Below, in pieces: positions 1-7,279 of a stretch of DNA of 8,223 nucleotides; position 1 is the stretch's first letter, and every line of letters begins with the position of its first letter. The notes under the pieces were generated by a model. It did not search any database, was not told the origin of the DNA, and saw only the letters and a program-made list of their open reading frames with translations. The stretch spans positions 1 through 8,223 of the forward strand of contig CACZNO010000158.1 of assembly GCA_902782505.1 (NCBI GenBank), written 5' to 3'. The translations under genes and the position numbers were made by a program. This DNA comes from an uncultured Erysipelotrichaceae bacterium. GTDB taxonomy: Bacteria > Bacillota_I > Bacilli_A > Erysipelotrichales > Erysipelotrichaceae.

Positions 1-1
1 C

Positions 2-670
2 GCGTTTTCCGTATTGATCGGTGCGGTATACGGGTATGGATTGAATTCCGGGAAAAGCGCTACCTGGTTACTGGGGGCGGCAATTCTTGGAACCTTTGCG
101 TCGGAAATTACGACGACGTATATTTTTGCGGATTTCTTCGGTTATCCGGTCAGCACCCAGATCGAAGAGATCCGGGCGATGCTGGCGCAGATGCAGGTGG
201 AATTACCGGGAGGATGGAATCTTCTGTATCTTCTTCTGGCCTTTGTGGTGATCACGGCGATCATGGAAGGGGTCATGATCCATCTTCTGACCGCTTTGAT
301 CATGAAACGCCTGAAGAAGAGCTTCCCGCAATACGCCGCGTCGCAGGACGCACGGATGCCCAAATGGCTGGCGGGATTGTCCATCCTCGTCATTGCGGCG
401 TATTTTATCAGCGCGCAGATCAATCCGGAATCGGCCTGGACGGAAGGATTGCTGATTGCGTCACTGCCGTTATTCCTGATCGGGCTGTTTTTCGGGTATA
501 CGGTCGTCATCGTTTGGCTGAAAATGCGTGTGAATCCGCGGATGATCGCGTTGTTTGTGGTATTATTATTGTTAGGAGCGTTTGCGACGTTCCCTTTCAT
601 GGCAGGCATCGGTTATGCGGATGCGTTTGTTGATTTCAAAAAAGCCATGCGAACCGGGAGGAAAAAGTGA
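2..670 (+). CDS. yybS: DUF2232 / YybS-like polytopic membrane protein, 5'-truncated
   Basis: The reading frame is open to the left edge, so only the C-terminal 222 residues are seen; YybS proteins are about 300 residues, so roughly a quarter is missing. The TTG at position 14 is an internal Leu codon, not a convincing start. The visible part is a multi-pass membrane protein. Hydrophobic segments lie at about nt 65-140, 222-305, 364-420, 448-520 and 541-620, with a basic loop between the second and third and a basic cytoplasmic-type tail ending RTGRKK. The family is identified by this layout and by its place directly before gdpP, as in Bacillus yybS-yybT. DUF2232 proteins resemble substrate-binding S components of ECF transporters, but no substrate is established. 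The stop overlaps the gdpP start by four bases (GTGA), implying coupled translation. Family assignment is fairly sure; function is unknown. Confidence 0.8.
   Translation, partial: AFSVLIGAVYGYGLNSGKSATWLLGAAILGTFASEITTTYIFADFFGYPVSTQIEEIRAMLAQMQVELPGGWNLLYLLLAFVVITAIMEGVMIHLLTALIMKRLKKSFPQYAASQDARMPKWLAGLSILVIAAYFISAQINPESAWTEGLLIASLPLFLIGLFFGYTVVIVWLKMRVNPRMIALFVVLLLLGAFATFPFMAGIGYADAFVDFKKAMRTGRKK
656..661 (+). promoter_or_regulatory. Ribosome binding site of gdpP (GGGAGG)
   Basis: GGGAGG lies five bases before the GTG at 667 and inside the last codons of the yybS-like gene. It decides in favour of the GTG start, since the next in-frame ATG would remove the first transmembrane helix. Confidence 0.8.
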
Positions 671-2652
671 ATCGGAAACTGGACTCATTGAAATACGGCG
701 CGGCAGTACTCTTCCTTGCGGAAGCAATTTTGGCGCTGGTGATGGAATTCGGAATGAAGATGCGTTTTGCGACGATCATGCTGATCTGCGTCATCATCGA
801 CGCGGTATATGTCATGTTCATGGTTTTCACGTTCCAGAACGACGAAGAAAAGAAGGAACGCTCCATCCGTCAGTATGTCGATGAAACGACCGGCGACGCG
901 GTGGAATTCGGCGATGTGGGGTTAGTGACGTTTGACGAGAATTTCGTGATCACGTGGATGAGCGACCTGTTTTCGAAGCGGGGCATCAACTACATCGGCG
1001 AAATGGTGACGGCGTTTATTCCGGAATTGCGGGAAGTATTCCAAAACGACGTGGACCAGGTGGTGGTTTCCTACGCGGACCGCAAATATCTGGTGCAGCG
1101 GAAGTCTTCGGGACAGGTGCTGTTCTTCAAGGACATTACGGAAAAGGATAAGCTCGAGGAAACGATCCGCAGTAACGCCCCGGTCATGGGCTTGATCAAT
1201 CTGGACAACTATGCCGAAACGATTTCCTACGAAGACGAACAGAAGATCGCCTTGATCAACGCCAACGTCCGTCAAAGAGTCGGTGACTGGTGTCTGGAAA
1301 GAGGCATCGTAGCACGCCGGATCCGCAACGACCGGTTTATCGTGTTTACGGATATGGAACACTTCCGGATCGCGGAAGAAGACAAGTTCTCGATTCTGAA
1401 CGAAGTGCGTACGCAGTCTGCCAAACTGGAAGTCGCGATTACCTTATCTATGGCGTTTGCGATGGGAACGGACGATTTGTGTGAACTCGACGCCATGGTC
1501 AATGACCTATTGGAACTCGCGCAGAACCGCGGCGGGGACCAGGCGGCGATCAAGGCTTACGGCGGAGAAGTCCGGTTTGTCGGAGGAACCGTGGAGTCCA
1601 GCGAAAAACGCAGCGGCGTCCGGATCCGCGTCATGGCGCAATCCATCCGCGGCATGATGGAACAAAGTGAGAAAGTATATGTTCTGGGACATAAGCTGGC
1701 GGATTTCGACTGCATGGGCGCGATGATCGGGGTCAGCCGGATCGCGTCGTATCTGGGCAAGGAAGTCCATATCGTCGCGTCGGGATTCCCGCTGGAAGAA
1801 AAACTGACCGCGGCGATGGAACGCTACAAAGACGTGCTGGAAAAAGCGCATTCGTTTATCGATGAAAAGAAAGCCATTGAAGATCTGACGGAAAAGACTC
1901 TGGTGGTCGTGGTGGACCATCATACGGCCGACCAGTGCGCAACGCCGGATATCTTAATTCACGCGAAGAAGATCCTGGTGATCGACCATCACCGCCGGCG
2001 CAAGGATGACAACATCCGCGCCAGCATGGTCTATCTGGAATCCTCCGCGTCCAGCGCGACCGAATTGGTCACGGAGTTACTGCAGTACCAGCCGCAGAAG
2101 GTGGAACTGTATCCGGAAGAGGCGAACATCATGTTCGCGGGCATGGTCGTGGATACGAACCATTTCCGCAGCCGCTGCGGATCGCGTTCGTTTGAAGCCG
2201 CGGGTGTTCTGCGCGAATGGGGCGCCAATCCCCGGGAAGTGGACGATCTTCTGAAGAATACCTTCAGCGAGTTTGCGTTACAGAACAAGATGCTGGCCTT
2301 CAGCCAGATCATCTACGACAAGTACATCCTGGTTCCGATCATGGAAAAGGAAACCTATACCCGGGCGCAGATTTCTTCGGTGGCGGACTTCTTGCTGTCG
2401 ATTCAGGGCGTGAAGGCGAGCTTTGTCATCGCCTATATCGAAGAGGGCACAGTCGCCGTATCCGCGCGCAGTTCGGGAGAAGTCAACGTGCAGGTCATGA
2501 TGGAAAAGATGAACGGCGGCGGGCATTTCTCAGGCGCTGCGTTACAGAGAACCAATACAACCGTGGAACAGATCACGGGAGAATTAGTGGATGTGATCCA
2601 CGCGTATGAAGAAGAGGAGGGAAACGCCAATGAAGGTAATTCTGTTGGCTGA
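667..2652 (+). CDS. gdpP: Cyclic-di-AMP phosphodiesterase GdpP (DHH/DHHA1)
   Basis: GdpP hydrolyses cyclic-di-AMP to pApA and so sets the level of this messenger, which controls potassium and osmolyte uptake and affects wall integrity. The protein has 661 residues, the usual family length, and the full architecture. Two N-terminal transmembrane helices lie at about 8-26 and 32-52, then a degenerate PAS domain at about 85-165. A degenerate GGDEF domain follows at about 171-300, with RNDRF at 220-224 in place of the signature. The DHH phosphoesterase domain runs from about 335 to 500 and the DHHA1 domain from about 560 to 645. Metal-binding motifs are intact: H342, D346, D348, D417, H441 and D496, plus the GGGHFSGAA motif at 617-625. 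It starts with GTG overlapping the yybS stop, and its end overlaps rplI by 23 bases. The tail after DHHA1 is acidic. Activity is inferred from the conserved motifs. Confidence 0.95.
   Translation: MNRKLDSLKYGAAVLFLAEAILALVMEFGMKMRFATIMLICVIIDAVYVMFMVFTFQNDEEKKERSIRQYVDETTGDAVEFGDVGLVTFDENFVITWMSDLFSKRGINYIGEMVTAFIPELREVFQNDVDQVVVSYADRKYLVQRKSSGQVLFFKDITEKDKLEETIRSNAPVMGLINLDNYAETISYEDEQKIALINANVRQRVGDWCLERGIVARRIRNDRFIVFTDMEHFRIAEEDKFSILNEVRTQSAKLEVAITLSMAFAMGTDDLCELDAMVNDLLELAQNRGGDQAAIKAYGGEVRFVGGTVESSEKRSGVRIRVMAQSIRGMMEQSEKVYVLGHKLADFDCMGAMIGVSRIASYLGKEVHIVASGFPLEEKLTAAMERYKDVLEKAHSFIDEKKAIEDLTEKTLVVVVDHHTADQCATPDILIHAKKILVIDHHRRRKDDNIRASMVYLESSASSATELVTELLQYQPQKVELYPEEANIMFAGMVVDTNHFRSRCGSRSFEAAGVLREWGANPREVDDLLKNTFSEFALQNKMLAFSQIIYDKYILVPIMEKETYTRAQISSVADFLLSIQGVKASFVIAYIEEGTVAVSARSSGEVNVQVMMEKMNGGGHFSGAALQRTNTTVEQITGELVDVIHAYEEEEGNANEGNSVG
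2615..2621 (+). promoter_or_regulatory. Ribosome binding site of rplI (AGGAGGG)
   Basis: A near-perfect Shine-Dalgarno sequence lies eight bases before the ATG at 2630, inside the end of gdpP. It rules out the in-frame ATG at 2606, which has no such site and would add eight residues before the conserved MKVILL start of L9. Confidence 0.9.
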
Positions 2653-3076
2653 TGTGAAGAACGTCGGCAAGAAAGGTGAAATCGTTGAAGTAGCGAACGG
2701 CTACGCGAACAACTTCCTGATTCGGAACAGAAAAGCGGTTGCCTACTCCAAAGGCAGCATGAATGTATTGCAAAGACAGAAAGACGACGCCGCAAAGGCG
2801 GAAGAAAAGGCTGTCGCGGAAGCGACGGAATTGAAGAAGACCCTCGAGGAACTGGTTTTGACGTTCCCGATGAAGGTCGGCAAGGAAGGCAAGACCTTCG
2901 GCAGCGTCTCCACCAAGGCGATGACGGAGGCTTTGGCGAAACAGTACGGGATCACCGTGGACAAGAAGAAATTCGTGGATACGGCGAACCTGGATGAAAC
3001 AGGACTGCATAAGGTGCGCGTTGAACTGCACAAAGGAGTTATCGCGGAACTGAACGTCCGTTTAACGGAAGAATAG
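2630..3076 (+). CDS. rplI: 50S ribosomal protein L9
   Basis: L9 binds 23S rRNA near the L1 stalk base and helps maintain reading-frame fidelity. The product has 148 residues, the normal length. It starts with the conserved MKVILLADVKNVGKKGE and carries the family signature GYANNFLI at 24-31. A charged helical linker at about 42-75 (rich in Lys, Ala and Glu) joins the small RNA-binding N-terminal domain to the C-terminal domain, where the conserved GKTFGSVS stretch is present. The start is set by the strong site at 2615-2621, so the gene overlaps the 3' end of gdpP by 23 bases in another frame. dnaB follows after 13 bases. The rplI-dnaB pairing is common in Bacillota. The identification is secure. 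Confidence 0.98.
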   Translation: MKVILLADVKNVGKKGEIVEVANGYANNFLIRNRKAVAYSKGSMNVLQRQKDDAAKAEEKAVAEATELKKTLEELVLTFPMKVGKEGKTFGSVSTKAMTEALAKQYGITVDKKKFVDTANLDETGLHKVRVELHKGVIAELNVRLTEE

Positions 3077-3089
3077 AGGAAACGAAACG

Positions 3090-4430
3090 ATGGCTTCCAA
3101 TGAAATGCCGGCGAGCGTGCCGGCGGAACAAGCTCTTTTAGGCTTGATGATTCACTATCCCAACACCGTTTCGGAGGCGACCGAACAGGGCCTGCGTCCG
3201 GAAGATTTTTTCGATGCGTCGCATCGCCGGATCTTCCAGGCTGTTACGGAACTGGTGAGGGAAAAGAAAGTGGCGGATCTCTCCACCCTTTCCGGACGTT
3301 TGTCCGATAAGGGCGATCTGGAAAGAGTCGGGGGAACCGCGTATCTGATGACCCTTTACGACCTGGGGGATTCCGAGGTGAAGGCGATTCAGTATATTAC
3401 GACCATTCAGAAGAAGTCGCTTCTGCGTCAATTGATCGAGGAAGCGAATCATATTCAGGAACTGTGCCGCGACCGCTCCTACGCGGAAGACGAAGTGCTT
3501 GATGAAGCGCGAAGCCGGATCGTACGGATCGCGGATTCCCGCAGCGGAAACGAATTCGTCCAGTCCAGCACTCTGGCGCCGGAAGTCGTGGACTATATCA
3601 GCTCCCTGAAATCCACCCGGAAAAACATCGGTGTCCGCACCGGATTATATAAACTGGACCGCAATACCGGCGGGTTCCAGCGCGGCGATCTGATTATTCT
3701 GGCCGCGCGTACTTCCGTAGGGAAGACGATGTTCTCGACGAATATCGCCACGTATGCGGCCGTGCACGAACGCAAAAACGTCGCGCTGTTTACGCTGGAA
3801 ATGCCGGCGCGGCAGATCATGACGCGAATGCTTTCAATTGACGCGGAGATCCCGTCCGAAGAATTGCGGACCGGTGAACTGACCGCGGATCATGCCAATG
3901 CGCTGATGGAATCCTGCAACCGCTTGGCGGCCGCCGGAATCTCGATCGATGATTCCTCCAGCATCAAAGTCGGGGAAATTCTTTCCAAGTGCAAGAAACT
4001 CCGCTCCGACCTCGAAGGCAGAGGCCGTACGCTGGATCTGATCATCATCGACTACCTCCAGCTTGTTTCCGCATCGAAAGACCGTGACAACCGCCAACAG
4101 GACGTCTCGGAAATTTCCCGCGGCATGAAAGAGCTGGCCCGTACGATCGACTGTCCGGTAATCGCCCTTTCCCAGCTTTCGCGTGAAAGCGCCAAGCGTC
4201 AGGGCGCACCGTCCTTGACCGATCTGCGTGAATCAGGGGCGATCGAACAGGACGCGGACATGGTCATTTTCTTACACAACACCGACGAAAACGTCGAAGA
4301 GAAGATCGACCGCAACGTCAAGCTGACGGTCGCGAAAAACCGTAACGGTTCCTTGATGAACATGGATCTGAAGTTCAACACGACCTGCGGTATTTTCAAA
4401 GAAGTAACGGATATGTATGAGGAGGCGTAA
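3090..4430 (+). CDS. dnaB: Replicative DNA helicase DnaB (Bacillus DnaC)
   Basis: This is the hexameric 5'-3' helicase that unwinds DNA at the replication fork. The product has 446 residues, within the usual range. An N-terminal primase-interacting helical domain covers about 8-110 and begins with the typical PAEQALLG. A linker leads to the RecA-like ATPase domain at about 170-440. Visible motifs are Walker A at 207-213 (RTSVGKT, with K212), the catalytic glutamate E237 in TLEM, Walker B at 317-321 (LIIID), the DLRESGAIEQDAD stretch, and the arginine-finger region AKNRNG at 415-420. Most relatives have Pro where this protein has Thr208 in Walker A. No intein interrupts the ATPase motifs, though DnaB is a frequent intein host. 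AGAGGA at 3075-3080 serves as ribosome binding site and overlaps the rplI stop. The TAA stop shares one base with the ATG of the next gene. Confidence 0.98.
   Translation: MASNEMPASVPAEQALLGLMIHYPNTVSEATEQGLRPEDFFDASHRRIFQAVTELVREKKVADLSTLSGRLSDKGDLERVGGTAYLMTLYDLGDSEVKAIQYITTIQKKSLLRQLIEEANHIQELCRDRSYAEDEVLDEARSRIVRIADSRSGNEFVQSSTLAPEVVDYISSLKSTRKNIGVRTGLYKLDRNTGGFQRGDLIILAARTSVGKTMFSTNIATYAAVHERKNVALFTLEMPARQIMTRMLSIDAEIPSEELRTGELTADHANALMESCNRLAAAGISIDDSSSIKVGEILSKCKKLRSDLEGRGRTLDLIIIDYLQLVSASKDRDNRQQDVSEISRGMKELARTIDCPVIALSQLSRESAKRQGAPSLTDLRESGAIEQDADMVIFLHNTDENVEEKIDRNVKLTVAKNRNGSLMNMDLKFNTTCGIFKEVTDMYEEA
4419..4425 (+). promoter_or_regulatory. Ribosome binding site of the M23 peptidase gene (GAGGAGG)
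   Basis: GAGGAGG is embedded in the last dnaB codons (Glu-Glu-Ala), only four bases before the ATG at 4430, which is closer than the usual five to nine. The TAATG junction points to re-initiation by ribosomes finishing dnaB. Confidence 0.75.
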
Positions 4431-6022
4431 TGGATAACAACGAAAAAGAAAAGAAAACAGCGGGTTCTTCGGGAACGAAGCGCTGGATCCTGATCGCCGC
4501 GGCGATCGTATTATCGGTCGCGATGGCGTACTTTTTACCGATCGTACGCGCGAAAAACTATGTTTCCGCCGCTTTGCCGGTAGACGCGGGAAGCGAAAAA
4601 ACCTTGATCAACCAGAAAGTATCCGGTGTGTTAACGACGCCGGAAACCGTGACGAAGATTTATTTGCGCGGCTCCCTGATCGGCATTCTGCACGATGATT
4701 CCCTTCTTTCGGAAACCCTGGAATCCGTATATGAGAGACAATATGCGGAAAAATTCCCGGATTCGGCGATCGGACTTGGGGAAGACGTGTATGTGGTCGA
4801 ACAGATGACCTATTACGATTATGAAAACATCGATGAACAGCTGATGAATTATCTGGCGGACAATTCCCTGTTCAGCGTCAAGGCGCACAAGATCTCCTTC
4901 TCCAACGGAGCGGTGATCTATGTGAAAGATCTGGATATGTTCCAGAAAGTCCGCGAACAGTTCATTCTGAACTTCGTGGATGAAAACACGTACCGTACCT
5001 TACAGAACCATCAGGCGGTGACTCCGTTAAACACCTATGGCGAACAGGATATCGACCTGAAAGTCCGTGAGACGATGAGCGTTTCGGAAGGCCTCGCGCC
5101 GGAAGAAAAGATCCTGACGACGGAAGAAGAAATCCTGAAATTCTTCTCGTACGGATACGATACGATTGAAAAAGAGTATTACACGACAGTCGTCGGCGAT
5201 ACGGTCGCGGGCGTTGTGGCGCAGGTCGGAGACAACCTGTCCGCAAGACAGCTGATTACCCTGAATCCGGAAGTGTTGATTTCGGAGGACCAGCTGATCG
5301 CCCCGGGCACCAAGCTGAATATTACGTATTTCCAGTCGCCGATCAGCGTCGAAGTCACCAAGGAACGTCTGGCGGAAGAGCTGGTATACCCGGAAGCCAC
5401 CAAGACCGTATACGACAACACGCGGTATGTCGGCGACCGGGTGGTCGAAACCGAAGAAGTCATCGGCAAGAAGAACATCCGCTACCACGACACCTATGTC
5501 AACGGAATCCTTACCGGCGGCGAGATCGTTTCCGAAGTCATGACGGTACAGCCCGTACAGCGCGTCGTACGCGTCGGGACAAAGACCTACGGAGGCGGGC
5601 CGATCGATGAATACATCACCGGACAGGGAAGCTTCTGGTGGCCGGTCAAGAACCCGATCGTTTCCTGTAACTGGGGTTGTTATCCGGGCCATATCGGCGT
5701 CGATATTCAGGACCGCTACAACAACTGGGGTCATGTGTATGCCTCGGACGGAGGTACGGTCGTCGTCAACAACTACACCTCCATCAACGGATATTATTAC
5801 GTCATTGACCATCACAACGGCTACTTCACGTATTACGGTCATATGCGTACGCCGGGATGGTACGCGGTCGGCACGGAAGTGGAACAGGGACAGGCCATCG
5901 GCGATATCGGGATGACCGGAAGAGCTACCGGACCGCATGTTCACTTCATGATATCGATCGGAGGTATCCCGTTCTACGGCGGGAAGATCGTAAACGCGTG
6001 CCCGTATCTGCCGGGGTGCTAG
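4430..6022 (+). CDS. Membrane-anchored LysM-G5-M23 peptidase
   Basis: This is a predicted extracellular murein endopeptidase that cuts peptide cross-links in peptidoglycan. The 530-residue protein has a short, charged cytoplasmic N-terminus and one hydrophobic segment at about 19-39, with no lipobox, so it is probably a signal anchor. Residues 50-250 form a region I cannot assign. A LysM wall-binding domain lies at about 252-299 (VVGDTV at its start) and a G5 domain at about 305-385. The C-terminal M23 domain (about 400-520) has the LytM-type zinc set: H421 and D425 in HIGVD, H503 and H505 in HVHF, and H471 in TYYGHM. The motifs are complete, so an active enzyme is expected. All four cysteines (413, 417, 524, 530) lie in the catalytic domain. 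The gene is coupled to dnaB upstream and one base from walJ downstream. The precise bond cleaved cannot be read from sequence. Confidence 0.92.
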   Translation: MDNNEKEKKTAGSSGTKRWILIAAAIVLSVAMAYFLPIVRAKNYVSAALPVDAGSEKTLINQKVSGVLTTPETVTKIYLRGSLIGILHDDSLLSETLESVYERQYAEKFPDSAIGLGEDVYVVEQMTYYDYENIDEQLMNYLADNSLFSVKAHKISFSNGAVIYVKDLDMFQKVREQFILNFVDENTYRTLQNHQAVTPLNTYGEQDIDLKVRETMSVSEGLAPEEKILTTEEEILKFFSYGYDTIEKEYYTTVVGDTVAGVVAQVGDNLSARQLITLNPEVLISEDQLIAPGTKLNITYFQSPISVEVTKERLAEELVYPEATKTVYDNTRYVGDRVVETEEVIGKKNIRYHDTYVNGILTGGEIVSEVMTVQPVQRVVRVGTKTYGGGPIDEYITGQGSFWWPVKNPIVSCNWGCYPGHIGVDIQDRYNNWGHVYASDGGTVVVNNYTSINGYYYVIDHHNGYFTYYGHMRTPGWYAVGTEVEQGQAIGDIGMTGRATGPHVHFMISIGGIPFYGGKIVNACPYLPGC

Positions 6023-6023
6023 A

Positions 6024-6767
6024 ATGCGCTTTTACGTATTCGCCAGCGGCTCCAAGGGCAATTGTACGGTGATCCGGTATAAGAGTACCTGTCTGATGAT
6101 CGACTGCGGCATTACGCAGCGTTCCTTAAAGGAAAACCTTTCGAAATACGGAATGTCCCCGGAGGATATCACCGCCTGTGTTTTCACGCATTCCCATTCG
6201 GATCACATCAAGGGCGTGAAAGGATTGCGCGGGATCCCGTTATACGCACCGTTTGAAATCCGCGAACGTCCCGATGAACGGGATGTGGTTCCCTACGAGG
6301 AATTCCGGATCGGGGATCTGCGTATCCTGCCGGTGAAACTGTCGCATGACGCGCCGGAAACCGTCGGCTATATCGTTACGGGGGATGAAAGACTCGTTAT
6401 GATCACCGATACGGGATATGTGTCGGAACGCAATTTCCGATTGATCCAGAACGCGGAGTATTATATTTTTGAAGCCAACCACGATGTGGAGATGCTGATG
6501 CGGACCAACCGTCCGGCAGTATTAAAAGCCCGCATCATCTCGGATTACGGCCACATGAACAACGAGGACACCGGGGTGATTCTCTCGGGCGTCATCGGCT
6601 CCAATACGCGCGAAATCGTATTGGCGCATCTTTCCGAAGAAGCCAACGATCCGAAACTTGCGCTGGATACCGTCCGGGATATAATCACGGGAAACGGGAT
6701 CTCCTTAATGAATATAAAACTTCGTGCGGCAAGCCAGTGGGAATCCATGGAAGGCGGGAATTTATGA
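6024..6767 (+). CDS. walJ: WalJ/YycJ-type metallo-beta-lactamase-fold hydrolase
   Basis: This is a cytoplasmic MBL-fold protein of the YycJ/WalJ family, which has been linked to coordination of cell division with replication and to antibiotic tolerance in other Firmicutes; a nuclease activity has been proposed. The 247-residue product is slightly shorter than the Bacillus protein. Metal ligands are visible: H56, H58, D60 and H61 in the HSHSDH motif, H108, D129 in ITDTG, and H202 in LAHLS. The stretch EANHDVEML and the GHMNNEDT segment (H177) are also typical of the family. The start has only a weak ribosome binding site (GGGGTG at 6013-6018) one base after the upstream stop, so translation is probably coupled. 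The stop overlaps rlmH by ATGA. The neighbouring walR/walK genes of Bacillus are not in this window, so the walJ symbol rests on family identity rather than on a wal operon. Confidence 0.9.
   Translation: MRFYVFASGSKGNCTVIRYKSTCLMIDCGITQRSLKENLSKYGMSPEDITACVFTHSHSDHIKGVKGLRGIPLYAPFEIRERPDERDVVPYEEFRIGDLRILPVKLSHDAPETVGYIVTGDERLVMITDTGYVSERNFRLIQNAEYYIFEANHDVEMLMRTNRPAVLKARIISDYGHMNNEDTGVILSGVIGSNTREIVLAHLSEEANDPKLALDTVRDIITGNGISLMNIKLRAASQWESMEGGNL
6680..6685 (+). promoter_or_regulatory. Possible internal promoter within walJ, ahead of rlmH
   Basis: A perfect TATAAT is preceded, after 16 bases, by TTGCGC (6658-6663), which matches TTGACA at its first three positions. A start near 6692 would give rlmH a leader of about 70 bases. 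It is inside conserved-frame coding sequence, so it may be chance. Confidence 0.3.
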
Positions 6768-7240
6768 TCCGGATCATCGCGGTAGGCAAAATCAAGGAAA
6801 AATCCCTGCGGGAACTGATCGCGGAATACACCAAGCGCATCAGCGGGTATGACCGGATCGAGATCCTTGAAACAGACGAAGAAAAGATCCCCGCGTCCAA
6901 TTCCGAAGCGGAAAACGGAAAAGCCATGGAGACCGAAGGAAAACGCCTTTTGGAAAAAGTGAAACCCGGCGATTACATGGTGCTGCTGGATCTGGCAGGA
7001 GAGATGACCGACTCGGTGAAACTCTCGGAAAAAATCGAAAAGATCCGCACCTACGAGTCCGGCACGATCGACTTTGTGATCGGAGGGAGCCTCGGCACGT
7101 CGAAAGAAGTAAAGAAGCGGGCGAACTGGAAATGGAAACTGTCCGACCTGACGTTTCCGCACCAGCTTGCACGGTTAGTCGTTCTTGAACAGATTTATCG
7201 CAGTTTCAAAATCCAGCACAACGAGCCGTATCACAAGTAA
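6764..7240 (+). CDS. rlmH: 23S rRNA (pseudouridine-1915-N3)-methyltransferase RlmH
   Basis: RlmH is a SPOUT-class methyltransferase that uses S-adenosylmethionine to methylate pseudouridine 1915 in helix 69 of 23S rRNA on assembled 70S ribosomes. The product has 158 residues, almost exactly the family length. Signatures seen are IRIIAVGKIKE at the N-terminus, the cofactor-binding loop FVIGGSLGTS (G107, G108 and G111), the stretch TFPHQLARL, and the invariant C-terminus ending YHK (156-158). The ATG at 6764 overlaps the walJ stop (ATGA) and is preceded by AAGGCGG at 6751-6757. The in-frame ATG at 6737 would add nine residues before the conserved start and is less likely. The walJ-rlmH neighbourhood is known in Firmicutes. 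No terminator hairpin follows. Confidence 0.97.
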   Translation: MIRIIAVGKIKEKSLRELIAEYTKRISGYDRIEILETDEEKIPASNSEAENGKAMETEGKRLLEKVKPGDYMVLLDLAGEMTDSVKLSEKIEKIRTYESGTIDFVIGGSLGTSKEVKKRANWKWKLSDLTFPHQLARLVVLEQIYRSFKIQHNEPYHK

Positions 7241-7258
7241 AGCGGTTTCGTTTATAAT
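7230..7258 (+). promoter_or_regulatory. Candidate sigma-A promoter for the Glu-Pro-rich gene
   Basis: A perfect TATAAT at 7253-7258 stands 17 bases after ATCACA (7230-7235), which matches four of six positions of TTGACA. The -35 lies in the last codons of rlmH. Transcription would begin near 7264-7266, leaving a leader of about 15 bases whose 5' end is the ribosome binding site itself. The -10 match and spacing are strong, but the very short leader is a reason for caution. Confidence 0.5.
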
Positions 7259-7264
7259 AGTAAT

Positions 7265-7271
7265 GAGGAGG
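7265..7271 (+). promoter_or_regulatory. Ribosome binding site of the Glu-Pro-rich gene (GAGGAGG)
   Basis: GAGGAGG lies eight bases before the ATG at 7280, ideal spacing. It supports that start over the ATG at 7273, which is too close and runs into a stop after 15 codons, and over the ATG at 7285, which stops after three. Confidence 0.88.
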
Positions 7272-7279
7272 CATGGAGT

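Noticed and set aside
2606..2629. Upstream ATG extending rplI by eight residues
   Set aside because: L9 proteins begin at MKVILL, and the strong ribosome binding site lies downstream of this ATG.
5027..5944. Minus-strand open frame of 305 codons opposite the M23 peptidase gene
   Set aside because: It lies wholly antisense to a gene with complete domains and catalytic residues, has no ribosome binding site or recognisable family, and arises from the GC-rich codon pattern of the real gene.
6737..6763. Upstream ATG extending rlmH by nine residues
   Set aside because: The added residues precede the conserved family start, and the ATG at 6764 has a better-placed ribosome binding site and the ATGA coupling seen elsewhere in the cluster.
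7241..7279. Rho-independent terminator after rlmH
   Set aside because: I find no GC-rich inverted repeat followed by a T run; the T-rich bases there belong to the promoter region.
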